Positions 25,179 through 33,195 of a stretch of 33,195 nucleotides of DNA are shown here, piece after piece. Each line of letters begins with the position of its first letter. Position 1 is the stretch's first letter. Origin of the DNA: Armatimonadota bacterium (GTDB lineage: Bacteria > Armatimonadota > Fervidibacteria > Fervidibacterales > Thermosaccharophagaceae). The position numbers and the translations under genes are program-made. A model generated the notes under the pieces. The model saw nothing but the letters and a program-made list of their open reading frames with translations. It did not search any database and was not told the DNA's origin. The stretch is from positions 1-33,195 of the forward strand of contig JANXAS010000036.1 in the NCBI GenBank assembly GCA_025062195.1, in the 5' to 3' direction.

Positions 25179-26057
25179 TCACAAAAGCTTTAAAAGCATT
25201 GCCGCTGATGCGCATACTCCGATAGCGAGGAAATGGCGCGCATAAAAGCCGATGCCTACTGACAAGATCTTTGGAACATTCTCTGGAACTTGCTCTATGC
25301 CCAACCCCGACAATAATCGCTGCTGCGCCATTACGCCGAATGTGACGAGCGCAAACAACTTTGCAGATTCCAACATGCTGTTTATTAGAATGCCGGCAAC
25401 TAACGCCGAAAACAACCCTCCAGCAATGGGGCTCAAAAATCTGTATCTTTGACTGCTTTGGCTGTTGGCTTCATCATCGGCTTTCAACAAGTTCGCTACG
25501 CTTACCCCACCGATCAGGGAAAGCAATGATAGTGCGCTCTCCTTCGGGGCAATCATTGTGACTGCCAACCCAAATGGTATACCAACAGTCAGCCCCACGA
25601 GAACGCTTGACGCTGTCCCAAGCACAACCATGATTGGCTTCCTTTGACTCCATGCATCAACAACGTATGAAACAATAGTGGCAGCTAAAACGAGTGCCCC
25701 CATCATCATGCCCATGCTCAAAGCTACAAGCGTCAATTCGTTCAGCCTCCATTGGATAGAACCGTAGACGGTGTTTTGACCGTGCGTTTGTATGAGTGTG
25801 GCGACGGCTTTATCAGTGCACCCGAAGTAAAATAGGGCACCAACTAAAATCAGCGAGATGCTCGTTGAGGATGATTCCGATGTATATGCGTTCCACTTCA
25901 CCCTGAACAGATGAGCAAGCTCCCACGATATAGCATATGCGAGGAAAAGGCAAAGAAGCGCTGTAGGTATCCCAAACATTGAGAATTTAATGTCGGCAGC
26001 CACAAGCGCGAATGATATAGCAGATAGCAGCTTACTTAGCTGTGTCCTTTGCATCAA
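25179..26057 (-). CDS. polytopic membrane protein in the cdsA position, lacking the CdsA signature
   Basis: The 292-residue protein has about eight hydrophobic segments and overlaps the end of uppS by 26 bases, the place normally held by cdsA (CDP-diacylglycerol synthase). The overall size and helix number fit CdsA. However, the family signature (a K-D-x-G...HGG-x-x-DR-x-D type sequence near the C-terminus) and the preceding D-T-x-A-Y...SPxKTxEG segment are absent; the corresponding area reads YRFLSPIAGGLFSAL without the acidic and basic residues. It may be a highly diverged or non-catalytic CdsA relative, or an unrelated membrane protein that replaced it. A working CdsA would then be encoded elsewhere. 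Confidence 0.6.
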   Translation of the reverse strand: MMQRTQLSKLLSAISFALVAADIKFSMFGIPTALLCLFLAYAISWELAHLFRVKWNAYTSESSSTSISLILVGALFYFGCTDKAVATLIQTHGQNTVYGSIQWRLNELTLVALSMGMMMGALVLAATIVSYVVDAWSQRKPIMVVLGTASSVLVGLTVGIPFGLAVTMIAPKESALSLLSLIGGVSVANLLKADDEANSQSSQRYRFLSPIAGGLFSALVAGILINSMLESAKLFALVTFGVMAQQRLLSGLGIEQVPENVPKILSVGIGFYARHFLAIGVCASAAMLLKLL

Positions 26058-26859
26058 TTGGAACTACACCTCCAAAACGCCTTTCACGCGCCTGATAGGA
26101 AAGTATGGCTATGTAAAGGTGCTTCCTTGTGAAGTCCGGCCAGTAAATTGGGGCAATGAAGAATTCGGTATAGGCAAGCTGCCAGAGCAGGAAGTTGCTT
26201 ATTCTTTGTTCACCAGCTGTGCGGATTAACAGGTCTGGGTCTGGCAAACTGTTTGTGAACAGGTAGCTTTGGAAAGTCACCTCATCAATAGCATCAGGTT
26301 TGGTCTTACCCTCAATAGCATCCTTTACCAGTCGCCTTACCGCACTTAATATCTCCTGCCTCCCACCGTAATTTATGGCGAGGTTTAAAATCATTCGTTT
26401 GTTATCACGGGTGAGTGCAACCGTATCGTCAAGTTCCCTCAAAAGTGAACTTGGCAACCTGTCTCTTAGACCGATGTGTCGTATCTGAATACCATTGCGG
26501 TGCAATTCGTATTTCTCTCTGCGCAGCGTCATTTCAATTAAGTGCATCAATCCCTTCACTTCCGGCGCCGGGCGCTGCCAATTCTCAGTTGAGAAAGCAT
26601 ACAGCGTGAGTATCGGGATACCAAGCTCAACACACGCCTCAACAACCTGTCTTGTGGCTCTTGCCCCAGCCCTATGCCCGTTTAGTATGGCTATATTCCT
26701 TTCCTTTGCCCAGCGCCTGTTGCCGTCCATTATGATGGCAATGTGCCTCGGCAACCTACTTCGGTCAATCAAATTGAGGCATTCTTCTTCGGTCAATCCC
26801 TCACACATGGTTATAAATTCAGCTGCGCACATCCGTGATATTTGGCTCTGCAGCTTCAT
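26032..26859 (-). CDS. uppS: isoprenyl (undecaprenyl) diphosphate synthase
   Basis: UppS is a cis-prenyltransferase that extends farnesyl diphosphate with isopentenyl diphosphate to make the lipid carrier for peptidoglycan. The 275 residues contain the diphosphate-binding MDGNRRWAKERN near residue 44, a TLYAFSTENWQRP segment near 86, a LNLAINYGGRQEI segment near 160, and DLLIRTAGEQRISNFLLWQ near 210. The ATG at 26859 follows GGGGGA; the frame also opens at a TTG at 26874. Its start lies inside the 3' end of the PASTA-like gene (41-base overlap), which suggests coupled translation. Confidence 0.96.
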   Translation of the reverse strand: MKLQSQISRMCAAEFITMCEGLTEEECLNLIDRSRLPRHIAIIMDGNRRWAKERNIAILNGHRAGARATRQVVEACVELGIPILTLYAFSTENWQRPAPEVKGLMHLIEMTLRREKYELHRNGIQIRHIGLRDRLPSSLLRELDDTVALTRDNKRMILNLAINYGGRQEILSAVRRLVKDAIEGKTKPDAIDEVTFQSYLFTNSLPDPDLLIRTAGEQRISNFLLWQLAYTEFFIAPIYWPDFTRKHLYIAILSYQARERRFGGVVPIDAKDTAK

Positions 26860-27112
26860 CCCTGTTTCCCCCAATTCGTCTGTATGGCTGAATGTATGCC
26901 TCTGTTGAGACGATGAGTTTTATTCTATTGCCTTCATCCCTTTGAGCTACCACACGAACGATATCGCTCTTATGAGGATGGCTTGGTGGCTCCGTCTGAA
27001 AAATTTCAATTCCTCTAACGCCAGCTCTGTGAAGCATTTCCAAAGCCTCTTCAACCTTAAGCCCAATCGTGTCTATTAGATTTCCATCTGTCAGCCGATA
27101 TCCGGCGCTCAT
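26819..27112 (-). CDS. small PASTA-like protein between frr and uppS
   Basis: This 97-residue gene has an ATG 11 bases after the frr stop, with GGAGGGG at the end of frr as the ribosome site. Residues 12-70 resemble a single PASTA-type fold: IDTIGLKVEEALEMLHRAG is the helix region, and IVRVVAQRDEGNRIKLIVS is the closing strand pair with the usual short turn. PASTA domains bind peptidoglycan or muropeptides when extracellular, but this protein has no signal peptide or membrane segment, so it would be cytoplasmic. Its 3' end overlaps the uppS start by 41 bases. The assignment is from pattern only and the function is unknown. Confidence 0.72.
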   Translation of the reverse strand: MSAGYRLTDGNLIDTIGLKVEEALEMLHRAGVRGIEIFQTEPPSHPHKSDIVRVVAQRDEGNRIKLIVSTEAYIQPYRRIGGNRDEAAEPNITDVRS

Positions 27113-27122
27113 TGTCGTAAGC

Positions 27123-27689
27123 CTACCCCTCCAATATCTCTTGCTCTTTTGCTTTTCGCAGCGCCTCAATTTCATCAATGTGCTTTGAGGTGATTTTGTC
27201 AAGCTCACTTCTCGCCCTTCTCACTTCATCCTCTGAGATGCTTTGCTCCTTTTCAAGCTTGCGCAATTCCTCAAGTATGTCCCTTCTAACATTCCTGACT
27301 GCTACCTTGCCCTCTTCAGCCCTCTTGTTCGTGAGCTTGACAAGCTCGTGTCTTCGTTCCTCTGTAAGCGGCGGTATCGGCACTTTAATGACATTTCCAT
27401 CGGTTGAAGGCGTAAGCCCTATATCGGAGCCCAGGATGGCTCTCTGTATTGAATCAATCAGGCTTTTATCCCAAGGGGCTATTATGAGCAGCCTCGGTTC
27501 TGGCGCAGTTATTGTTGCAAGCTGCTTTAGCTGATACATTGTTCCGTAATATTCAACCCGTATATGGTCAAGCAATGCCGGTGTTGCCCTCCCTGTGCGC
27601 AGCATCGCAAGGTTGCTTGCAGTTGCCTCAACGGCTTTCTTCATCCTTTGTTCGGCATCATTCAGCAGAGCCTTAATTGCCTCGTGCAT
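27123..27689 (-). CDS. frr: ribosome recycling factor
   Basis: RRF splits post-termination ribosomes together with EF-G. The 188 residues are of normal length and fully typical: NLAMLRTGRATPALLDHIRVEYYG near residue 28, LKQLATITAPEPRLLIIAPWD, GNVIKVPIPPLTEERRHELVKL near 105, and a long helical C-terminus with RNVRRDILEELRKLEKE and SEDEVRRARSEL. The ATG at 27689 follows GGGGTGGTGAAG; the frame extends to 27710 without a better start. It lies 102 bases after pyrH, its conserved partner. Confidence 0.97.
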   Translation of the reverse strand: MHEAIKALLNDAEQRMKKAVEATASNLAMLRTGRATPALLDHIRVEYYGTMYQLKQLATITAPEPRLLIIAPWDKSLIDSIQRAILGSDIGLTPSTDGNVIKVPIPPLTEERRHELVKLTNKRAEEGKVAVRNVRRDILEELRKLEKEQSISEDEVRRARSELDKITSKHIDEIEALRKAKEQEILEG

Positions 27690-27791
27690 CTTCACCACCC
27701 CAATCTGCAAATTCGCTTGTTTATCATGGCGACGATGTTTGCCATTGAGGGCAATTTACTCAGTGGGCGTCAATCCACATACAACAATGGC

Positions 27792-28526
27792 TCATGAGCG
27801 CACTATTGTTCCGACAGGTTCGCCCAAGATAACTCGCTTTAAGTTGCCAGGGACACAGATGTTGAAGACTATGATGGGTATGTTGCTCTCGTGGCACAGC
27901 GATATCGCGGCGGCATCCAACACCTTGACACCGAGCCTTAATGCTTCAACATGTGTTATCTCGTCAAACTTGCGCGCGTTCGGATACTCGTCTGGATCCC
28001 TATCAAACACTCCATCAACATCCGTCCCCTTTAACACAACTTCAGCGCCTATCTGTAACGCCCTCAAAGAAGCAGCTGTGTCAGTGGTAAAGAACGGGTT
28101 ACCTGTCCCAGCCGCAAATATTGTAATTCGCCCCACCTCAAGATGCCTTAACGCCCTTCGCTGTATGTATGGCTCCGCCACATCTCTCATCTCAATTGCT
28201 GTCATCACCCTTGTTTCTGCCCCGAGGTTTTCAATGGCATCTTGAAGCGCAAGAGCGTTTATGACAGTTGCAAGCATACCGATATAATCTCCGGTCACGC
28301 GCTTTATAGCATACCTTGCTGCATCCTTCAGCCCCCGGAATATGTTTCCGCCGCCGATCACTATGCCCATCTCAACACCCATCATATGCAGTTCCATTAT
28401 CTCGCTTGCTATGCGCTGAAGCACCTGCGGGTCAATGCCAAACCCTCTGCCACCAGCAAGCACTTCACCGCTCACCTTTAAGAGCACTCGCTTGTATTTT
28501 GGTTGCTGCGTTACCTCATCGCCCAT
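27792..28526 (-). CDS. pyrH: UMP kinase
   Basis: PyrH phosphorylates UMP to UDP with ATP and is the amino-acid-kinase-fold enzyme universal to bacteria. The 244 residues include VLLKVSGEVLAG near residue 13, IVIGGGNIFRG near 53, GTGNPFFTTDTAA near 133, and the KGTDVDGVFDRDP segment near 160. The ATG at 28526 follows AGGTGA with a 5-base spacer; a GTG at 28535 in the same frame lies within that site. It is 38 bases after tsf. Confidence 0.97.
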   Translation of the reverse strand: MGDEVTQQPKYKRVLLKVSGEVLAGGRGFGIDPQVLQRIASEIMELHMMGVEMGIVIGGGNIFRGLKDAARYAIKRVTGDYIGMLATVINALALQDAIENLGAETRVMTAIEMRDVAEPYIQRRALRHLEVGRITIFAAGTGNPFFTTDTAASLRALQIGAEVVLKGTDVDGVFDRDPDEYPNARKFDEITHVEALRLGVKVLDAAAISLCHESNIPIIVFNICVPGNLKRVILGEPVGTIVRS

Positions 28527-28564
28527 TACCCTCACCTTTTATCATGGTCAAGCAAGCTACCATC

Positions 28565-29158
28565 TTATTGCCCAACCGCGAATCTTACAAACCTTCTAAC
28601 AACTATGTTCTCCCCAAGGCGCGCTATCATCTCTTTAATCAGCTCACCGACAGTGCGTGTCTCGTCTCTTATGTATGGCTGCTCAAGCAAGCACACCTCT
28701 TGTATGAAACTTTCAAGGCGCTCATTTACAACCTCTTCAATCATGTCCTCTGGTATGCCCTCTGCAATGGCGTGCGTTCTATATGCCCTCTTTTGGCTCT
28801 CTATAACTTCCTCAGGTATGTCATGGCGTGAGATGTATTTCGGATCCATAGCCGCAACCTGCATTGCCAACTCATATGCCAGGCGCCTGAACTCATCTGT
28901 GCGTGCCACAAAGTCGGATTCGCAATCAAGCTCAACCATTGCACCTATCCTTCCGCCAGTGTGAATATAACTTGTGATGACACCCTCTGATGTAACCCTT
29001 CCGGAGCGCTTCTCGGCTTTCGCCAATCCCTCAGCACGCAATATCTCAATCGCCTTCTCAAAGTCACCCTCTGCCATCTCAAGAGCACGCTTGCAATCCA
29101 TTACGCCAGCACCAGTCATCTCACGCAGCCTCTTCACCTCTTCAACGCTCACCTTCAT
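28565..29158 (-). CDS. tsf: elongation factor Ts (short form)
   Basis: EF-Ts exchanges GDP for GTP on EF-Tu. The 197-residue length matches the short, Thermus-type form with one core subdomain rather than the about 280-residue E. coli type. The N-terminal UBA-like region (VKRLREMTGAGVMDCKRALE) is intact, and the key nucleotide-exchange motif appears as LDCESDFVARTDEF near residues 77-90. The C-terminus contains the usual LLEQPYIRD and GENIVVRRFVRF. GGGGGGAAGGAG precedes the ATG. It lies 102 bases downstream of rpsB, the conserved order. Confidence 0.97.
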   Translation of the reverse strand: MKVSVEEVKRLREMTGAGVMDCKRALEMAEGDFEKAIEILRAEGLAKAEKRSGRVTSEGVITSYIHTGGRIGAMVELDCESDFVARTDEFRRLAYELAMQVAAMDPKYISRHDIPEEVIESQKRAYRTHAIAEGIPEDMIEEVVNERLESFIQEVCLLEQPYIRDETRTVGELIKEMIARLGENIVVRRFVRFAVGQ

Positions 29159-29260
29159 TTACTCCTTCCCCCCTTTTGCGATGTGGTGCACAACTAATAC
29201 CTCAATGCAGCCAACCTACACCTTAGGACTTGGTTGGATTTGAAGGTTGCACTTAACTCA

Positions 29261-30262
<1,002 letters not shown>

Positions 30263-30411
30263 CTTTGACCCCTCCTTCTGTGATTGATTAACAAAGCTTG
30301 AAACAAAACCAACAAAGGCTTCGGTTGCTCAGCGCCCTCATCCAACACCTTGCAGATGACAGTAGTGTTAACAGCATGGGCAATGCAAAAATGGTGGCAG
30401 AGTATAGTCCG

Positions 30412-30598
30412 CTACTTCTCAAAGCATATGGAGCGCACCTTTACTCCCACATCAACAAATATCAAGTTAAGCTTAGCCTCTGCGCTTAAAGGTTCAAAGC
30501 GATAGTTTAGCGCATCATCCTTTTCGAGCCACAAAAGCAAGTCACTGACGGTTGATGGATGGCTTCCATCAAGTTTCGGTTGATAAATGCTACAGCAT
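30412..30598 (-). pseudogene. possible small gene with a one-base frameshift at its start
   Basis: On the minus strand a well-placed ribosome site (AAGGTGAAG) precedes an ATG at 30598, just after the stop of the 80-residue gene. That ATG frame stops at once (ATG CTG TAG). Omitting one base (C at the fourth position) would give a 61-codon frame starting M-C-S-I-Y-Q-P-K-L-D-G and ending V-R-S-I-C-F-E-K with TAG at 30414-30412. The peptide looks protein-like (a L-L-L-W-L-E-K-D-D run and a I-F-V-D-V-G-V-K-V strand). A 58-codon open frame can also occur by chance, so this could be noise, a sequencing error, a programmed shift, or a decayed gene. Confidence 0.35.
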
Positions 30599-30605
30599 CT
30601 TCACC

Positions 30606-30848
30606 TTATGCCATCTCTGGTGGCTTCTCAATTGCATCCTCAATTGTCTCTGGCTCTTGTCTTCCAGTGCGTATCACATACTCAATGTCTCGTATCGGTG
30701 TCACTTTGCCTGAGATGAGACAGTGAAATAGATACTGCCCAGATTCATTCCAAGGGGTGTTTGGCAGTATTATCCTTGTGAGTCTCTTCTTGCAACAGTT
30801 GCACATGGGGCGCAGCTTCATAATTTCCTCGTCGGGAATAGATGGCAT
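30606..30848 (-). CDS. small Cys-containing protein of unknown function
   Basis: I do not recognise this 80-residue protein. Its N-terminal part has a cysteine cluster (C16, C18, C19 in MCNCCKKRL) and another cysteine at C43 (FHCLISGK), which could form a metal site. The C-terminus is acidic (EPETIEDAIEKPPEMA). The ATG is well supported by GGGGTGA 6 bases upstream. It begins 57 bases after the 3' end of the SRP RNA gene on the same strand and is followed by the possibly frameshifted frame and rpsB. No signal peptide is visible. Confidence 0.7.
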   Translation of the reverse strand: MPSIPDEEIMKLRPMCNCCKKRLTRIILPNTPWNESGQYLFHCLISGKVTPIRDIEYVIRTGRQEPETIEDAIEKPPEMA

Positions 30849-30905
30849 GAACAGTCACCCCTTAAAAAGCAGTTGCTCAAAGTAGCCTTTTTCAGGCATG
30901 AATAA

Positions 30906-31180
30906 GCCCAGCCACGCACCCACCGTCGACAATCGCCCACGGGCGTAACTGCAAATGCCAACTCCAGCCAGGCTACCCTGCGGCACACGCCATTGGGTGC
31001 TTACCCTTGCTTCCTTCCGGACCTGGGGGGTTCACACCTTGCCGTTGCGCAGGACCCAACCTTCAACGCCGACATTTGCAGTTCGTTTCCACAGGCAATA
31101 GCCTCGGGCGGGAATTCAGCCCCGCTATAGCCGATTGCGGGTTCAGGGCACGGCTAGCTCCCCGCTTAGCGTGGCTGGGC
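30906..31180 (-). ncRNA. ffs: signal recognition particle RNA, large (Alu-domain) type
   Basis: The about 275-base minus-strand RNA scaffolds Ffh for co-translational membrane targeting. Its ends pair perfectly (GCCCAGCCACGC at 31180-31169 with GCGTGGCTGGGC at 30917-30906). The 5' part is a typical Alu domain, with GCTAAGCGGGGAGCTAGCC followed by GTGCCCTG and a GGGGCTGAATTCC stretch as in Bacillus scRNA. An inner 11-bp stem closes with AACTGCAAATG (31083-31073) and CATTTGCAGTT (30957-30947). The Ffh-binding hairpin carries the hallmark GTCCGGAAGGAAGC with a GGAA tetraloop at 31022-31009. GTGCCGCAGGGTAGCC is the conserved 3' segment. Exact ends are inferred from the pairing. Confidence 0.93.
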
Positions 31181-31226
31181 ACACCTTTGCCCTTTCTTCC
31201 GCCACTATTACTCTGTGGCACTCTTC

Positions 31227-31255
31227 ATTTTGCCTGCATTGAGAGATGTTGTCAA
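31227..31255 (-). promoter_or_regulatory. promoter for the SRP RNA gene
   Basis: On the minus strand, TTGACA (31255-31250) and CAAAAT (31232-31227) are separated by 17 bases, the same elements and spacing as the candidate promoter at 4736-4764. Transcription would start near 31220, about 40 bases before the mature 5' end, which would need processing, as is known for Bacillus scRNA. Confidence 0.5.
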
Positions 31256-31362
31256 ATGCAACTTTATAGCGGACCTTTAAAAGCCACCAATGCCGCATGG
31301 ATTTGTCTTGTGACAAAATTGCAATTGGCTCTTAGCATAATGAAACGCAACGGGTGAGCGTA

Positions 31363-32826
31363 ATGCCAAAGCTGCGCTCAAAATTCATCTGTCAGGAATG
31401 CGGCTTCCAAAGTGAGCAGTGGCTTGGCAGGTGCCCCGAATGTTCCTCCTACAATTCCTTTGTTGAGGAGTTGGTGGGAAGCGCTTCGGACGAACGCAAG
31501 CTGGATATAACGCTCCGTCAAAAGGCAGAGCCAATAACTGCGATTGTGAAAAGGGGGTTTGTTCGTGAGCGGAGCGGTATTGACGAAATTGACAGGGTGT
31601 TAGGCGGTGGAGTCGTGAGAGGCAGCACCGTCCTCCTTGGCGGCGAACCAGGCATAGGCAAATCAACGCTCATGCTTCAAATGCTTCACTCCTTCCTGAG
31701 CATTGATAAAGAACGCTCAGCGCTATATGTGGCTGCAGAGGAGTCAATTGAGCAAATTGCGATGCGTGCAGATAGGCTCAAAGTTGCATCACCGTCAATA
31801 ATGATTCTTCCAGACACCGATGTGACATTAGTGTGTGAAGAGATTGAGCGCCTCAAACCATCAATCGTTGTCGTTGATTCAATACAGGCAATGGTTCATC
31901 CGGAGCTTGTATCGGCGGCGGGAAGTGTTAGCCAGGTGAGAGAATGCGCATCTGAGCTTGTTCGCATGGCTAAAGTAACTGGCACATCAATCTTCATGAT
32001 CGGACATGTCACAAAGGAAGGTGTGATAGCCGGTCCAAAAGTGCTTGAGCACATGATTGATACCGTTCTCTACATGGAGGGCGACCAGCATTATGCGCTG
32101 CGGCTGTTGCGTGTGACGAAGAACAGGTTTGGTCCGGTTGGCGAAGTTGGGTTGTTTAAGATGACCGAAGACGGTTTGGAGCCGGTGACAAACCCATCCG
32201 AGTATTTGCTCTCAGGTTCACAAGTTGAGACATCAGGGAACATGGCTGCAGCGGTTATTGAAGGTAAGCGCCCGCTCTTGCTTGAGGTGCAAGCGCTTGT
32301 TGCCCCGACATACTTTGGAGCGCCAAGAAGGCTTGTAACAGGTATGGATTACAACAGGGCTTGTATTCTTATAGCCGTCCTTGAGAGGCGTGCCGATGTT
32401 CGCCTTGGTGATCAGGATGTTTACATCAATGTAGCGGGTGGAATAAGGGTAACCGAGTCAGCGCTTGACCTGCCTGCAGCTTTGGCAATTGCATCCAGCC
32501 GGTATGATGTAGTGATACCGAGAGGAGTAGCTGCATTTGGCGAGGTAGGTCTTGGCGGTGAAGTTCGCCCAGTGCCGCTCCCTGAGAGGAGATTGCTTGA
32601 GATGGAAAGGCTTGGGTTCAAAACTTGCTTTGGTCCGTTATATCCCAACGGAGGACGCTTTGGGGGTGAGTTGAAAGGTTTGAGTTATATAGCCGTGCGC
32701 CAGGTCGGAGAGGCGATTTCAAAGTTGCTCGGCTTAGGTTCATCAGGTGAGTGGCGGCACAGACGCAAGGGGATAGCAAGCGCAAAGCGTGGCGATAAGA
32801 GTTCGGCTGGCACCGAGGATGCTTAG
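31363..32826 (+). CDS. radA: DNA repair protein RadA (Sms)
   Basis: RadA is a RecA-related helicase that drives branch migration in recombination. The 487 residues hold all four parts: a C4 zinc finger (C10, C13, C24, C27), a RecA-like ATPase with Walker A GGEPGIGKST (93-102) and a VVVDSIQ Walker B strand, the RadA-specific KNRFG motif near residue 253, and a Lon-protease-like C-terminal domain (LDLPAALAIASS and GEVGLGGEVRPV). The ATG at 31363 has GGGTGA just upstream; the in-frame GTG at 31354 lies within that site. The next gene starts 136 bases later on the same strand. Confidence 0.97.
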   Translation: MPKLRSKFICQECGFQSEQWLGRCPECSSYNSFVEELVGSASDERKLDITLRQKAEPITAIVKRGFVRERSGIDEIDRVLGGGVVRGSTVLLGGEPGIGKSTLMLQMLHSFLSIDKERSALYVAAEESIEQIAMRADRLKVASPSIMILPDTDVTLVCEEIERLKPSIVVVDSIQAMVHPELVSAAGSVSQVRECASELVRMAKVTGTSIFMIGHVTKEGVIAGPKVLEHMIDTVLYMEGDQHYALRLLRVTKNRFGPVGEVGLFKMTEDGLEPVTNPSEYLLSGSQVETSGNMAAAVIEGKRPLLLEVQALVAPTYFGAPRRLVTGMDYNRACILIAVLERRADVRLGDQDVYINVAGGIRVTESALDLPAALAIASSRYDVVIPRGVAAFGEVGLGGEVRPVPLPERRLLEMERLGFKTCFGPLYPNGGRFGGELKGLSYIAVRQVGEAISKLLGLGSSGEWRHRRKGIASAKRGDKSSAGTEDA

Positions 32827-32962
32827 CTTTTGAGCCGGTTAGATCTCGCACAGCGATGCCGGTGTCAAATAGATGGTGTGAAGGTGGACATGATTTGCGC
32901 GGACGCAATCGGAAATGAAAGAATGAAAGGTTGAAATCCGTCTGGCAAGGCAGGTGATAAAT

Positions 32963-33195
32963 TTGAGCCAGCGCTTTCAAAGTGTTGTGCGTGTGGTCTT
33001 GATTGGATGCATGGTTGTGCTCTTTGCATTCGTGGGGAGATACTTGAGCAACCTCTATGGCGATTTAATTCAAAAATGGGTGGGAGACAGCGGGAAGTTG
33101 GAAACCGGGAGCCGCATCGGCATCATCATTGTTATGGCTTTAATCGGCTACCTAATTGGCAGCCCATTAAGCGTCCGTGCCGCCGAGGTAATGGC
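32963..33195 (+). CDS. N-terminus of a membrane protein, possibly PIN/TRAM (YacL-like); 3' truncated
   Basis: The frame starts at a TTG with AGGTGATAAA just upstream and runs open to the end of the window (77 codons). It encodes two hydrophobic segments (about residues 10-27 and 51-66) separated by a short polar loop, with GSRIGIIIVMALIGYLIGSP in the second. This layout and the position after radA fit the PIN/TRAM domain protein family often encoded there, whose N-terminus has several membrane helices. The diagnostic PIN domain would lie beyond the window, so the family assignment is inference. Confidence 0.65.
   Translation, partial: MSQRFQSVVRVVLIGCMVVLFAFVGRYLSNLYGDLIQKWVGDSGKLETGSRIGIIIVMALIGYLIGSPLSVRAAEVM

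Noticed and set aside
31007-31357. 116-codon plus-strand open frame
   Set aside because: It lies antisense over the SRP RNA gene and has no ribosome site.
32890-32934. 14-codon frame with a GAAGGTGG site after radA
   Set aside because: It is too short to distinguish from chance; no attenuator-like structure follows it.

Overview
The window is bacterial chromosomal DNA, densely packed with housekeeping genes and showing no phage, insertion sequence or CRISPR array. Ribosome binding sites are strong and uniform (GGGAGGTG or close variants, often 9-10 bases before the start), and GTG/TTG starts are common. Base composition is near 50% G+C. Proteins are rich in Glu/Arg/Lys and the tRNA stems are G+C-rich, which would fit a thermophile. 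The large Alu-domain type of SRP RNA is present. These traits suggest a deep-branching lineage such as an Armatimonadota/Fervidibacter-like organism, but that placement is an inference from style and not a homology result.

Layout. 1-1489 (+): a 5'-truncated MFS transporter and a stand-alone response-regulator receiver. 1513-4631 (-): a class III aminotransferase (ArgD-like) downstream of mutL. 4736-9165 (+): a promoter, then a cytoplasmic VWA protein, a zinc-ribbon/FHA protein, and a large membrane protein with an alkaline-phosphatase-like outer domain. The last two overlap by ATGA. 9135-10935 (-): gatC-gatA. 10936-11541: noncoding and rich in inverted repeats. 11542-12689 (-): nadC followed by tRNA-Tyr and tRNA-Thr. 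12690-13299: a second noncoding, palindrome-rich stretch. 13300-14861 (+): a zinc-ribbon/TPR protein and a Gfo/Idh/MocA oxidoreductase. 15045-18362 (-): polX-argF and a small PH-like membrane protein. 18555-21017 (+): groES, groEL, rpoZ. 21080-30262 (-): mgtC, then the classic rpsB-tsf-pyrH-frr-(small PASTA-like gene)-uppS-(cdsA position)-rseP-proS cluster, transcribed from rpsB toward proS. 30412-31180 (-): SRP RNA, a small Cys-containing protein and a possibly frameshifted small gene. 31363-end (+): radA and the start of a membrane protein.

The long minus-strand cluster joins translation (S2, EF-Ts, ribosome recycling factor, ProRS), UMP kinase and envelope lipid/protease functions, an arrangement widely conserved in bacteria. 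Departures from the textbook version are the most interesting content: S2 ends in an almost pure poly-glutamate tail (8 Glu, Gly, 24 Glu) encoded by a 103-base homopyrimidine/homopurine tract; a PASTA-like 97-residue gene sits between frr and uppS; the protein at the cdsA position lacks the CdsA signature; and dxr is absent from its usual place before rseP. Elsewhere, MutL has Ser where the endonuclease motif normally has its first Asp, GroEL lacks a Gly-Gly-Met tail, and the VWA/FHA/phosphatase-like membrane operon is a plausible undescribed envelope-signalling module.
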